Below are positions 52,142-59,999 of a stretch of DNA of 64,000 nt, in pieces. How positions within the stretch are numbered: position 1 is the first letter of the stretch; every line of letters begins with the position of its first letter. The notes under the pieces were generated by a model. That model did no database searches. It saw only the letters and a program-made list of their open reading frames with translations, and had not been told where the DNA came from. The position numbers were made by a program, and so were the translations under genes. The DNA is from Mesorhizobium sp. Root552. GTDB taxonomy: Bacteria; Pseudomonadota; Alphaproteobacteria; Rhizobiales; Rhizobiaceae. The stretch covers positions 462-64,461 of the forward strand of contig NZ_LMFV01000001.1 in NCBI RefSeq assembly GCF_001427285.1, in the 5' to 3' direction.

Positions 52142-53665
52142 TCAGGCGTCGCCCGGGACATGTTCGGGTCCACGCAACCGTTTGCGGTCGTAGTAGGACC
52201 AGACCATCGGCCCGAACATGCCGAGCGCTGCCAATGTCAGCAGGAACAGTGACAGCGGGTGAGTGAAGAATACCGTCCAGTCGCCATTGGAGATGGTCAT
52301 GGCGCGACGGAACTGCGCTTCCGCCAAAGGTCCGAGGATCATGCCGATGATGACTGGCGCCGTCGGGAAGTCGAAACGGCGCATCAGGAACCCTGCCGCA
52401 CCAAGCAGGTAGAGCACGACCAGATCGGTGACCGACCGCGAGATACCGTAGGTGCCGACGGTGGCGAACACCAGGATGCCCGCATACATCTGCGGTGCGG
52501 GAATCTTCAGCAAGCGAACCCAAAGACCGATCAGCGGCAAGTTCAGGATGACGAGGATGACGTTGGCGATGAAGAGGCTGGCGATCAGCCCCCAGACCAG
52601 GTTGCCCTGCGTTGTCAAAAGCAGGGGTCCGGGATTGATGCCATAGCTCTGGAACGCGGAGAGCATGATCGCGGCCGTCGCCGATGTCGGCAGGCCGAGC
52701 GTCAGCATGGGGACCAGAACGCCCGCCGCCGAAGCGTTGTTGGCGGCCTCCGGGCCGGCTACGCCTTCGATGGCGCCAACAGTACCGAATTCTTCCTTGT
52801 GCTTGGAAAGCTTCTTTTCCAATGCGTAGGAGAGAAAGGTCGGGATTTCAGCACCGCCCGCCGGCATTGCCCCAATGGGGAAACCAATGAACGCGCCACG
52901 GATCCAGGCTTTCCATGAACGACCCCACTCCTGCGCGGTCATGTAGAGCGAACCGCGCAGCGGCACGATTTCGTCCTTGCCGGCATAGCGGCGCGAGGCA
53001 ACGTAAAGCGTTTCGCCGACAGCGAACAAGCCAACCGCACCGATGATGACATCGATGCCGTCAAGCAGTTCCGTCGAGCCGAACGTGAAGCGTGGCTGTC
53101 CGGTCTGGAGATCGACGCCGATCAACCCGATGACGAACCCGATGAACAGGCTGGTAAGGCCACGCACCGCCGAGGAGCCCAGCACGGCGGAAACCGTTAT
53201 GAAAGCCAGCACCATCAGCGAGGTATACTCCGCCGGCCCAAAAGCCAGCGCGATGCCGACGACGACTGGGGCAAGGAATGCAACGCCCAGCGTGCCTATC
53301 GTGCCTGCCACGAAGGAACCGATGGCGGAGGTGGCAAGTGCTGCACCGCCTCGCCCCGAGCGGGCCATCTTGTTACCTTCCAGTGCAGTGACGATCGTGG
53401 CGCTTTCGCCCGGCGTGTTGAGCAGGATCGAGGTGGTCGAACCGCCATACATGGCGCCATAGTAGATGCCGGCAAACAGGATGAACGATGCTTCTGGCGC
53501 AACCTGGTAGGTGATGGGCAAAAGGAGAGCGATGGTAAGCGCCGGCCCCAGACCCGGCAGCACGCCGATGGCCGTACCGAGCGTCGTGCCAAGCAGGCAC
53601 CAGAGCAGGTTGACGGGCGTGAAGGCGACTGCAAAGCCGTGCGCCAGTTGGCTGAGAGTGTCCAT
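52142..53665 (-). CDS. tctA: Tripartite tricarboxylate transporter, large subunit TctA
   Basis: A 507-residue membrane permease with about twelve segments. Hallmarks are the N-terminal [20 protein letters not shown] and the two-fold-related signature [22 protein letters not shown] followed by [18 protein letters not shown]. It is the ion-coupled import subunit for citrate-like acids. Its start is 3 bp after the tctB stop and its stop is 13 bp before the CoA-transferase gene. Confidence 0.95.
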   Translation of the reverse strand: MDTLSQLAHGFAVAFTPVNLLWCLLGTTLGTAIGVLPGLGPALTIALLLPITYQVAPEASFILFAGIYYGAMYGGSTTSILLNTPGESATIVTALEGNKMARSGRGGAALATSAIGSFVAGTIGTLGVAFLAPVVVGIALAFGPAEYTSLMVLAFITVSAVLGSSAVRGLTSLFIGFVIGLIGVDLQTGQPRFTFGSTELLDGIDVIIGAVGLFAVGETLYVASRRYAGKDEIVPLRGSLYMTAQEWGRSWKAWIRGAFIGFPIGAMPAGGAEIPTFLSYALEKKLSKHKEEFGTVGAIEGVAGPEAANNASAAGVLVPMLTLGLPTSATAAIMLSAFQSYGINPGPLLLTTQGNLVWGLIASLFIANVILVILNLPLIGLWVRLLKIPAPQMYAGILVFATVGTYGISRSVTDLVVLYLLGAAGFLMRRFDFPTAPVIIGMILGPLAEAQFRRAMTISNGDWTVFFTHPLSLFLLTLAALGMFGPMVWSYYDRKRLRGPEHVPGDA

Positions 53666-53668
53666 GTG

Positions 53669-54178
53669 TCAGGCTCCCAGCAGGTTTTCGATGAAACCGG
53701 CGCCGATATTGACGCCGAGCGCCTTGGCAAAGCCGAAATAGGCGGCGAGCGCCAGCACCAGTCCGATCAACGCATCGCGCAACGGGTTGCGGCTGCCAAA
53801 GCCGTAACAGACCAGCACATACATCGCGACCGATGCAACGGTGAACCCGAGCGGCTGGATCAACACGAGATTGGCGACCAGACCGGCAACGACAAACCCC
53901 ATCGCTTTCCAGTCAGTCGGTGTTTCCTTTTCTTCCTCGGGCTGCCAGCCACCGCGGAGCGCCTTCACGATCAGCAGCACGGAAAGCACCGTCATGCCCA
54001 CGGTGGTGATATAGGGAAATACTGTCGGACCGACCTTAGAGTAGAGCGGCGAAATCGGGATCGCCAAGGTCTGCCAAAGGGCTGCGCCTGACGCCGCCAG
54101 CATGCCAAGGCCGATCAAGAATTCAGGGACCGCAAGGCGCGGTTGTACGGCAGGCTGTTCGCCGTTGCTCATTCTCAC
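53669..54178 (-). CDS. tctB: Tripartite tricarboxylate transporter, small subunit TctB
   Basis: A 169-residue membrane protein with four hydrophobic segments (FLIGLGMLAASGAALW, ITTVGMTVLSVLLIV, AMGFVVAGLVANLVLI, IGLVLALAAYFGF), the standard TctB topology. Family-like VGPTVFPYITTVGM is visible. It follows the binding-protein gene across a hairpin and precedes tctA. N-terminal polar stretch of about 20 residues. Confidence 0.9.
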   Translation of the reverse strand: MRMSNGEQPAVQPRLAVPEFLIGLGMLAASGAALWQTLAIPISPLYSKVGPTVFPYITTVGMTVLSVLLIVKALRGGWQPEEEKETPTDWKAMGFVVAGLVANLVLIQPLGFTVASVAMYVLVCYGFGSRNPLRDALIGLVLALAAYFGFAKALGVNIGAGFIENLLGA

Positions 54179-54265
54179 CTCCCGAGACGACCGCGCCCTG
54201 GCGGAGTATCCGACTCAGCACCAACGACGCGGAGACATGTCGTCGGGCAACTGCAGGAAAAGATT

Positions 54266-54290
54266 GAGGGGCGGCATTCCGCCGCCCCTC
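54266..54290 (-). promoter_or_regulatory. GC-rich hairpin after tctC
   Basis: Perfect 10-bp stem GAGGGGCGGC / GCCGCCCCTC with 5-base loop, 7 bp after the tctC stop and before tctB. The minus strand continues with AATCTTTTCC, a weak T-run, so partial termination is plausible. Confidence 0.7.
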
Positions 54291-54297
54291 CACTTTC

Positions 54298-55275
54298 CTA
54301 TGCGAGGCCAAGATCCTTCAGGATCGCCTCGATACGCGTCCTGTCCTCGTTGACGAACTTCACGTAGTCGTCCCCGGTGAGCAGGATCGACGACCAGTTG
54401 CGGTTCTTGCACTCTTCGGCCCACGCGGCCGAACCCGCCATTTTCTCGACCAGCGCAATCATGGCTGCCTTGTCGTCGTCCGAAATACCGGGAGGCGCGA
54501 ACACGCCACGCCAGTTGAACAGTTCAACGTCGATGCCGGATTCTTTCAGCGTTGGCGCATCAATACCTTCCTGGCGTTCTCCGGAAGACACTGCAAGCAG
54601 CCGCAGCGTTCCAGCCTTCACCTGTTCTGCAAATTCGCCGTAGCCGGAAATGCCCGCAGCGACCTGATTGCCGAGCAAGGCTGCCAATGCCTCGCCACCA
54701 CCGGCGAACGGCACATAGGAGAGGCTGGTTGCCGGAACGCCGACAGTCTTGGCAATCAGGCCGAACAGGATATGGTCTGAACCACCAGCGGAACCGCCGG
54801 CGACTGGGACCTTGGTCGGGTCCGCCTTAAGGGCGGCCGCGAATTCCTGCACCGTCTTGAACGGCGATGCCGCAGGCACGACGATCGCCTCGAACTCACC
54901 GGTCAGGCGGGCAATCGGCGTTACCTGGTCCAACGTGACAGGCGACTTGTTGGTCAGCAACGCGCCAACCATGACCATGCCTGCCACCATCAGCGAATTG
55001 CCCTTGCCTGCCCATTGGCTGACGAACTGTGGCAAGCCGACGGCGCCACCGGCGCCGCCCACATTGGTGATCTGCGAGCCCGAAATCAGGTTTTCCTTGC
55101 GCATTACCTGATCCATCGTGCGGGCCGTCTGGTCCCAGCCACCGCCAGGAGCGGCAGGCACAAAGATCGAAAGCTGCGGCGCATCCTGCGCAAGTGCGAG
55201 CGTAGTGTGCGATGCTACCAGCCCGGCCACACCAGCCATAGCGGTGCCCGCCAGGAATCGGCGTCTATTCAACAT
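54298..55275 (-). CDS. tctC: Tripartite tricarboxylate transporter binding protein TctC
   Basis: A 325-residue periplasmic protein of the Bug/TctC family. The signal is twin-arginine-like (MLNRRRFLAGTAMAGVAGLV). The mature fold starts with LSIFVPAAPGGGWDQTART, the loop that holds the carboxylate ligand, followed by the aromatic/Gly LPQFVSQWAGKGNS and TGEFEAIVVPAASPF regions. ATG 55275 opens the signal; the frame to 55410 is not credible. First gene of the five-gene cluster, divergent from the IclR gene across a palindromic operator. Confidence 0.93.
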   Translation of the reverse strand: MLNRRRFLAGTAMAGVAGLVASHTTLALAQDAPQLSIFVPAAPGGGWDQTARTMDQVMRKENLISGSQITNVGGAGGAVGLPQFVSQWAGKGNSLMVAGMVMVGALLTNKSPVTLDQVTPIARLTGEFEAIVVPAASPFKTVQEFAAALKADPTKVPVAGGSAGGSDHILFGLIAKTVGVPATSLSYVPFAGGGEALAALLGNQVAAGISGYGEFAEQVKAGTLRLLAVSSGERQEGIDAPTLKESGIDVELFNWRGVFAPPGISDDDKAAMIALVEKMAGSAAWAEECKNRNWSSILLTGDDYVKFVNEDRTRIEAILKDLGLA

Positions 55276-55367
55276 GAGGTTCCTCCAGTCTGTGGCGCCT
55301 CCTCCTGGCGCCTGCGAAACGTACCCGCGATAGGGCCCGTCGTCAAAAAATGTGCAATCCCGACCTC

Positions 55368-55404
55368 GTTCTGTCAAGCGGAACATCATTCTGCTAGACA
55401 GAAC
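55368..55404. promoter_or_regulatory. 37-bp palindromic operator, tctC/IclR intergenic
   Basis: GTTCTGTC (55368-55375) and GACAGAAC (55397-55404) are perfect inverts. Inside, AGCGGAA and TTCTGCT continue the symmetry, so each 16-base arm has only two mismatches around a 5-base centre (CATCA). It is located between two divergent starts (55275 and 55445). Length and position fit an IclR-family dimer or tetramer site. Confidence 0.7.
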
Positions 55405-55444
55405 GCACATTTACAGGAAAACTATATGAAAACGAGGAAAGACC

Positions 55445-56218
55445 GTGGACACACGCCGCAAATCCAAAGGGCAGGACAGACCGGCTGGCGAAGGCGTCGC
55501 CGCCCTGGATCGCGCCATCGCGATTCTTGGCGCATTCACGGCATCCGATCCATCGCTCAGCCTTGCTGAAATCGCGACACGCACCGGTTTCTACAAGAGT
55601 ACGATCCTGCGGATATGCGGATCACTTTTGCGTGGACAATTGCTGGAGCGGTCGGAAGATGGCCGCTATCGTATCGGTCAGGGGGCATTCCGCCTCGGCA
55701 CCCTTTACCAACGGTCTGTGGTAACGGCAGAAATCCTGTTGCCCGTTATGCGCGATCTGGCCGAACTAAGTTGGGAAAGCGTTGCCTTCTACGTTCGCGC
55801 GGGCGACGTGAGAACGTGCCTGTACCGGATCGAATCCAAGCACCCTATTCGCTATACCGTACGCGAAGGCGATACGCTGCCACTCGGTCTCGGTTCAGGC
55901 GGAAGGGTGCTGTCGGCCTTTTCAGGTGAACAGGGTGCGGAAAACGACAAGATTCGCTCCGCCTATTGCTGGCTGTCGATCGGCGACCGCGACCCTGAGA
56001 CTTCCGGCATCTCGGCCCCGGTATTCGGTCCGGGCCGCGCATTGCTGGGGGCCATGACACTGGCCGGGCCACGTTCCCGCGTGGATCGGGCGTTCCTGCT
56101 GCGTATGACGCCTCCCCTGCTGGAAGCGGCAGCACAGGCAACACGCGCTTTCGGCAACGATGCCCACGATCTCGAGCAGGCCGCTCAAGATGCCAGGGCA
56201 AGGCTATCAGAAAAATAG
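55445..56218 (+). CDS. IclR family transcriptional regulator
   Basis: A 257-residue regulator. The N-terminal winged helix-turn-helix spans AALDRAIAILGAFTASDPSLSLAEIATRTGFYKSTILR (about residues 19-56). The C-terminal IclR effector domain (RSVVTAEILLPVMRDLAELSWESVAFYVR through SGISAPVFGPGRALLGAM) binds a small ligand, typically an organic acid. GTG 55445 follows AGGAAAG. Adjacent to the TTT/CoA-transferase cluster, it is the probable local regulator, with the imported tricarboxylate or its CoA ester as ligand. Confidence 0.9.
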   Translation: MDTRRKSKGQDRPAGEGVAALDRAIAILGAFTASDPSLSLAEIATRTGFYKSTILRICGSLLRGQLLERSEDGRYRIGQGAFRLGTLYQRSVVTAEILLPVMRDLAELSWESVAFYVRAGDVRTCLYRIESKHPIRYTVREGDTLPLGLGSGGRVLSAFSGEQGAENDKIRSAYCWLSIGDRDPETSGISAPVFGPGRALLGAMTLAGPRSRVDRAFLLRMTPPLLEAAAQATRAFGNDAHDLEQAAQDARARLSEK

Positions 56219-56237
56219 ATCCTGGAAGCCGTGCCGC

Positions 56238-56789
56238 TCAAGAACGGCCGGTCCTTTCGAGCAGGATCGTATCATGCTCGTTGTAGAGGGTACGCAGGAC
56301 CTCCCGGTAGCCGCATTTTTGCGCGACATTCAGTGATGCGGTGTTCTCGGGGTCGACAATGCAGACGGTCCGCACACGGCCGAAAACCTCATCTCCCCAT
56401 GCGAGAAACCGGCTGACCACCTCGGTGGCAATTCCTTTGCCATGAGCATCGGACACAAAACCCCAACCTGCTTCGGGTACACCCTCGATCGAAGGCACGA
56501 TATCCCGCTTCAAATCGTGGAACCCGGCTTCGCCGATGAAGCGTCCGCTGCCCTTTTCCTCGATGGCCCAGAACCCGTAGCCTATCAACGACCACATGCC
56601 GCCATGCCGGAGCAGCCTTTGCCAACTCTCCTCGCGTGTGCGCGCTCTGCCGCCGATGAAGCGAAAGACGGCTGGCTCGGTTCCCATGGCGCAGTATGCG
56701 TCGAAATCGTCAAGCTTGTGAGGCCGCAGGATCGTCCGCTCCGTTTCCAGGACCGGAGCGCTGGTACGCGATAACGTCATCGAGTTCAT
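56238..56789 (-). CDS. GNAT N-acetyltransferase, RimJ/RimL-like
   Basis: A 183-residue acetyltransferase of the RimL-like class. The opening TERTILRPHKLDDFDAY is diagnostic. The acetyl-CoA motif is WGFVSDAHGKGIATEVVSRFLAWGDEVF (about 110-137; the basic Q/RxxGxG form is HGKGIA) and the Asn-rich VDPENTASLNVAQKCGYREV is the helix near the acceptor pocket. It might acetylate ribosomal proteins or other amines; the acceptor is unknown. It is convergent with the IclR gene. Confidence 0.88.
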   Translation of the reverse strand: MNSMTLSRTSAPVLETERTILRPHKLDDFDAYCAMGTEPAVFRFIGGRARTREESWQRLLRHGGMWSLIGYGFWAIEEKGSGRFIGEAGFHDLKRDIVPSIEGVPEAGWGFVSDAHGKGIATEVVSRFLAWGDEVFGRVRTVCIVDPENTASLNVAQKCGYREVLRTLYNEHDTILLERTGRS

Positions 56790-56816
56790 ACTCCAGGATT
56801 GAAGAAGACTGAACGT

Positions 56817-57047
56817 TCAGCCGCGCCAGACCATGTTCATGTAAACGCCGCCGCGCTGAAGCTCATCCAGCATCTGGTCGACGCGTCTCTGGCGCGTTTC
56901 AGCTCGTTTGGCGCGGGCGATCCAGCCAAGATAGTCGTTGCGTTGATAGGCTGGACGCTCGGCGTAGGCTTGCGCCAGCCCGCGCGCATCAAATAGCGCA
57001 CGCACGTCCTGCGGCATGACATTGATGGCACGCTTCAATCCGGTCAT
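56817..57047 (-). CDS. YdeI/OmpD-associated-type small protein
   Basis: A 76-residue protein matching the C-terminal part of YdeI/OmpD-associated proteins: VRALFDARGLAQAYAERPAY then QRNDYLGWIARAKRAETRQRRVDQMLDELQRG. It is nearly all helical and basic, has no signal or membrane segment, and is shorter than full YdeI proteins (about 190). The YjbR/DUF1905 part that often precedes it is absent, so it may be a separate single-domain form or a remnant. Role uncertain; related proteins are reported in antimicrobial peptide resistance. Confidence 0.65.
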   Translation of the reverse strand: MTGLKRAINVMPQDVRALFDARGLAQAYAERPAYQRNDYLGWIARAKRAETRQRRVDQMLDELQRGGVYMNMVWRG

Positions 57048-57166
57048 TCGACAAAGGTAGGTTGTCAGCAGATGGCGTCAACATCCAGCGGATGGCGTTT
57101 CCGTATGGGCTTTTCACGTACGGCTGCTAACTTCCCCCTCGCATCCAAGCCAAGCCGGAGCTAGCC

Positions 57167-57622
57167 ATGGACACCACCGATCTCATCCTCGCCATCCTCC
57201 ACCACCTTCTGGTGTTTTCGCTGGCAGGCATCATCGCGGCGGAATTCGTTCTGATACGCAACACGTTGGACGCCTCGACCCTGCGGCGTCTCGGACGCAT
57301 CGACCGCCACTACGGCATGATCGCAATGCTGGTCATCATTGCTGGGCTGGCGCGTGTTCTCTACGGCCTGAAAGGTTGGGAATTTTACGTCTACAACTGG
57401 GTTTTCTGGGCAAAGATCGCAGCCTTTGCCATCGTCGGGTTGCTGTCCATCAGGCCAACCATGCGGATTATCGCATGGAATCGCCAAAGTGCCGGCAATG
57501 CGGCCTTCAAGGTGCCGGACGACGAACTCGCCTCCGTGCGAAAGGCAATTCTGGCGCAGGCGATTGTTTTTTTGCTGATTCCCGTTTTCGCTGCAGCGAT
57601 GGCGCGCGGCTACGGCCTATAG
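57167..57622 (+). CDS. DUF2214 membrane protein
   Basis: A 151-residue integral membrane protein with four hydrophobic segments: ILAILHHLLVFSLAGIIAAEFVL, YGMIAMLVIIAGLARVLYGLKGW, FWAKIAAFAIVGLLSI and AILAQAIVFLLIPVFAAAMARG. The fit is the DUF2214 family. Conserved His residues (LHHLLVF, and RHYG) could bind a metal or haem, but no function is known. Single gene; convergent overlap of 6 bp with nth. Confidence 0.82.
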   Translation: MDTTDLILAILHHLLVFSLAGIIAAEFVLIRNTLDASTLRRLGRIDRHYGMIAMLVIIAGLARVLYGLKGWEFYVYNWVFWAKIAAFAIVGLLSIRPTMRIIAWNRQSAGNAAFKVPDDELASVRKAILAQAIVFLLIPVFAAAMARGYGL

Positions 57623-58423
57623 GGCCGCCAATGCCATCGGCTCAGTTGGTCCGAGTTCGACAAGCGGCGCTGGGATGCTGGTGGTCTTCTCGGCGGCTTT
57701 GCAGATGTCGGCAATAACGCACGAAGGACAATCCGGTTTGCGGGCCTTGCATACATAGCGTCCGTGCAGGATCAGCCAGTGGTGGGCATGGCGCATGTAT
57801 TCATCGGGAATGATCTTGACCAACCCGCGTTCGACCTGTTCGGGCGTCTTGCCCGGTGCAAGGCCAAGCCTGTTGCCAATGCGGAATATGTGCGTATCGA
57901 CCGCCATCGTGTGCTGGCCGAAAGCCATGTTGAGCACGACGTTAGCCGTCTTGCGCCCGACCCCCGGCAACTTGACCAGCGCGTCGCGGTCATCTGGGAC
58001 CACCCCCTCGTGATCGCGAATAAGCGCCTCGGAGAGGGCAATCACGTTCTTGGCCTTGTTACGCCAGAGACCAATGGTCCGGATGTAGTCGCCGACCTTC
58101 GCATCCCCAAGCGCAAGCATCTTTTCCGGCGTATCCGCGACCTTGAACAAGGCGCGCGTCGCCTTGTTGACGCCAATGTCTGTCGCCTGCGCCGACAGCA
58201 CCACCGCCACCAGCAGCGTAAAGGCGTTGACGTGTTCCAACTCGCCTTTCGGCTCAGGTCTCTGCACAGAAAAGCGCCGGAATATCTCATGCACTTCGGC
58301 CGCGCTGTAGAGCGACTTCGATCGGACGCTACGGGTGCTGGCCTTGGCTTTCGTTGCGACGCGCGACGCCGACGCCGGGTCGTTTTTTGAGGCCGGACTA
58401 TTTTTGGGCTTGGGCTTGGTCAT
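57617..58423 (-). CDS. nth: Endonuclease III, DNA glycosylase/AP lyase
   Basis: A 268-residue base-excision repair enzyme removing oxidised pyrimidines. The helix-hairpin-helix is LPGVGRKTANVVLNMAFG with catalytic Lys in this loop and the catalytic Asp in TMAVDTHIFRIGNRLG. The C-terminal 4Fe-4S motif is CKARKPDCPSCVIADIC (spacing C-6-C-2-C-5-C). The first 50 residues are an Ala/Ser/Lys-rich extension. ATG 58423 follows AGGAAGGG; upstream frame positions are not used. Confidence 0.96.
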   Translation of the reverse strand: MTKPKPKNSPASKNDPASASRVATKAKASTRSVRSKSLYSAAEVHEIFRRFSVQRPEPKGELEHVNAFTLLVAVVLSAQATDIGVNKATRALFKVADTPEKMLALGDAKVGDYIRTIGLWRNKAKNVIALSEALIRDHEGVVPDDRDALVKLPGVGRKTANVVLNMAFGQHTMAVDTHIFRIGNRLGLAPGKTPEQVERGLVKIIPDEYMRHAHHWLILHGRYVCKARKPDCPSCVIADICKAAEKTTSIPAPLVELGPTEPMALAAL

Positions 58424-58445
58424 GCCCTTCCTATAGTATCGCCGC

Positions 58446-58940
58446 ATGACCGAGACAAATGCCGACTTCGCCGCTGACGAGCCCTTTTTCAAGGCGCTTC
58501 TGACGCCGCACAGATCGCTCGGCCGCACCGGTTTCATGATCCTTATAGGCGCGCTGCTGGCAGGCTGGGCCGTAACCGGCATTTTCTTCCTGGCACATGG
58601 CGCATGGCCCGTATTCGGCTTCTTCGGATTGGACGTGCTTGCAATCTACGTTGCCTTTAGGCTGAACTATCGTGCCGCCCGAGCCCGCGAAGAGGTTTCG
58701 GTGTCGCGCACCGCACTCGATATCCGTAAAGTCGCGCCTTCCGGCAAATCTGAAGCCCATCGCTTCAATCCGTTCTGGACCCGCTTTTCGGTGGCGCGCC
58801 ACTCCGAAATCGGCATCACCCGCATGGCCGTGGAAGCGCGGGGCAAGACTGTGCCAATCGGCGGCTTTCTCAATCCCGACGACCGCGAAAGCTTTGCAAC
58901 GGCATTCTCGCATGCTCTCTCCACCGCGAAAATGCGCTGA
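58446..58940 (+). CDS. DUF2244 membrane protein
   Basis: A 164-residue protein. Two membrane segments (FMILIGALLAGWAVTGIFFL and VFGFFGLDVLAIYVAFRLNY) are followed by a cytoplasmic or periplasmic domain with basic patches (FNPFWTRFSVARHSEIGITRMAVEARG). The family is known only by sequence (DUF2244) and is common in alphaproteobacteria. It is divergent from nth across 22 bp and upstream of the Ada-like gene; no role can be named. Confidence 0.85.
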   Translation: MTETNADFAADEPFFKALLTPHRSLGRTGFMILIGALLAGWAVTGIFFLAHGAWPVFGFFGLDVLAIYVAFRLNYRAARAREEVSVSRTALDIRKVAPSGKSEAHRFNPFWTRFSVARHSEIGITRMAVEARGKTVPIGGFLNPDDRESFATAFSHALSTAKMR

Positions 58941-59017
58941 ATAATCCTGCTTTCGTGCAGGAATCGGGTGGAGAAACCACCTCATCACATCGATATTGGC
59001 GCTCAAGGAGAAAATCC

Positions 59018-59914
59018 ATGAACGCACAGACACAGATGAAGCCGTCCGCCATTCTCGAAAAAGACATCACGCCTTCCGGCAACGACTACGAGGTCGTGCG
59101 CAGGGCGATTGAAAAGATCAGCCTCGACTATCGCGATCAACCCTCTCTGGAGGTTCTGGCCGAGGAAGTCGGCGAGACGCCGACCGGCCTGCAGAAACTG
59201 TTTACCCGTTGGGCCGGCCTGTCGCCCAAGGCGTTCCTGCAAGCGGTGACACTCGACCATGCCCGCAGGCTTTTGGACAGTGGTCTGCCGTTGCTGGAGG
59301 CTTCGCTTGAGGTCGGCATGTCAGGTCCCGGACGCCTGCATGATCTGTTCGTGACCCACGAAGCGATGTCGCCCGGCGACTACAAGATGCGAGGCGCAGG
59401 GCTCACGATCCGCTACGGCTATCACATCTCGCCCTTCGGCATTGCCTTGATCATGGTGACGGACCGTGGCCTCGCTGGGCTTTCGTTCAACGATCCGGGC
59501 GAAGAGCAGGCGGCCTTCGCCGATATGTCGGGTCGTTGGCCAAACGCCAACTATGTCGAGGACATGGGGGCAACCCAGCCTTACGCCGCCCGCATCTTCG
59601 ATCCGGCGCGCTGGCGGGCCGACCAGCCCCTGCGCGTCGTCATGATCGGCACCGACTTCCAGGTGCGTGTCTGGGAAGCGCTGTTGCGCATTCCGCTGGG
59701 GCGCGCCCGCACCTATTCGTCTCTAGCCGCCGATATCGGCGAACCGAAAGCCTCGCGCGCCGTCGGTGCGGCTTGCGGCGCCAATCCGATATCCTTCGTG
59801 GTTCCCTGCCACCGGGCGCTGGCCAAGTCAGGCGCCTTGACCGGCTATCACTGGGGCCTGACCCGCAAGCGCGCGATCCTCGGATGGGAAGCAGGACAAC
59901 TTTCCGCCGGTTGA
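59018..59914 (+). CDS. Ada-like O6-alkylguanine DNA methyltransferase with AraC-type domain
   Basis: A 298-residue protein joining a helix-turn-helix part to a methyltransferase part. Residues 35-120 carry an AraC-type pattern (LAEEVGETPTGLQKLFTRWAGLSPKAFLQAVTLDHARRLLDSG). The C-terminal 150 residues are O6-methylguanine-DNA methyltransferase with the active-site VVPCHRAL and the helix RARTYSSLAADIGEPKASRAVGAACGANP. Compared with E. coli Ada, the N-terminal zinc Cys domain that senses methylphosphotriesters is missing, so adaptive self-activation by phosphotriester repair should be absent. ATG 59018 follows AAGGAG. Confidence 0.92.
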   Translation: MNAQTQMKPSAILEKDITPSGNDYEVVRRAIEKISLDYRDQPSLEVLAEEVGETPTGLQKLFTRWAGLSPKAFLQAVTLDHARRLLDSGLPLLEASLEVGMSGPGRLHDLFVTHEAMSPGDYKMRGAGLTIRYGYHISPFGIALIMVTDRGLAGLSFNDPGEEQAAFADMSGRWPNANYVEDMGATQPYAARIFDPARWRADQPLRVVMIGTDFQVRVWEALLRIPLGRARTYSSLAADIGEPKASRAVGAACGANPISFVVPCHRALAKSGALTGYHWGLTRKRAILGWEAGQLSAG

Positions 59915-59964
59915 TTTGTCGCTGCGTCCCACGCACCATATTTCCAATTGGTCTCCTACGCGAT

Positions 59965-59991
59965 AAGCCTTCGGGTGAAACCCGGAGGCTT
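59965..59991 (+). terminator. Hairpin after the Ada-like gene, overlapping rbsK leader
   Basis: Twelve-pair stem AAGCCTTCGGGT / ACCCGGAGGCTT (one G-T pair) with GAA loop, followed by TCTC, 51 bp after the Ada-like stop. The 3' arm contains GGAGG, the only good ribosome-binding site before the rbsK start at 60000. Confidence 0.65.
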
Positions 59992-59999
59992 TCTCGTCC

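Noticed and set aside
52259..52918. Open frame of 219 codons on the plus strand
   Set aside because: Opposite tctA; low-complexity Glu/Asp/Arg sequence without motif.
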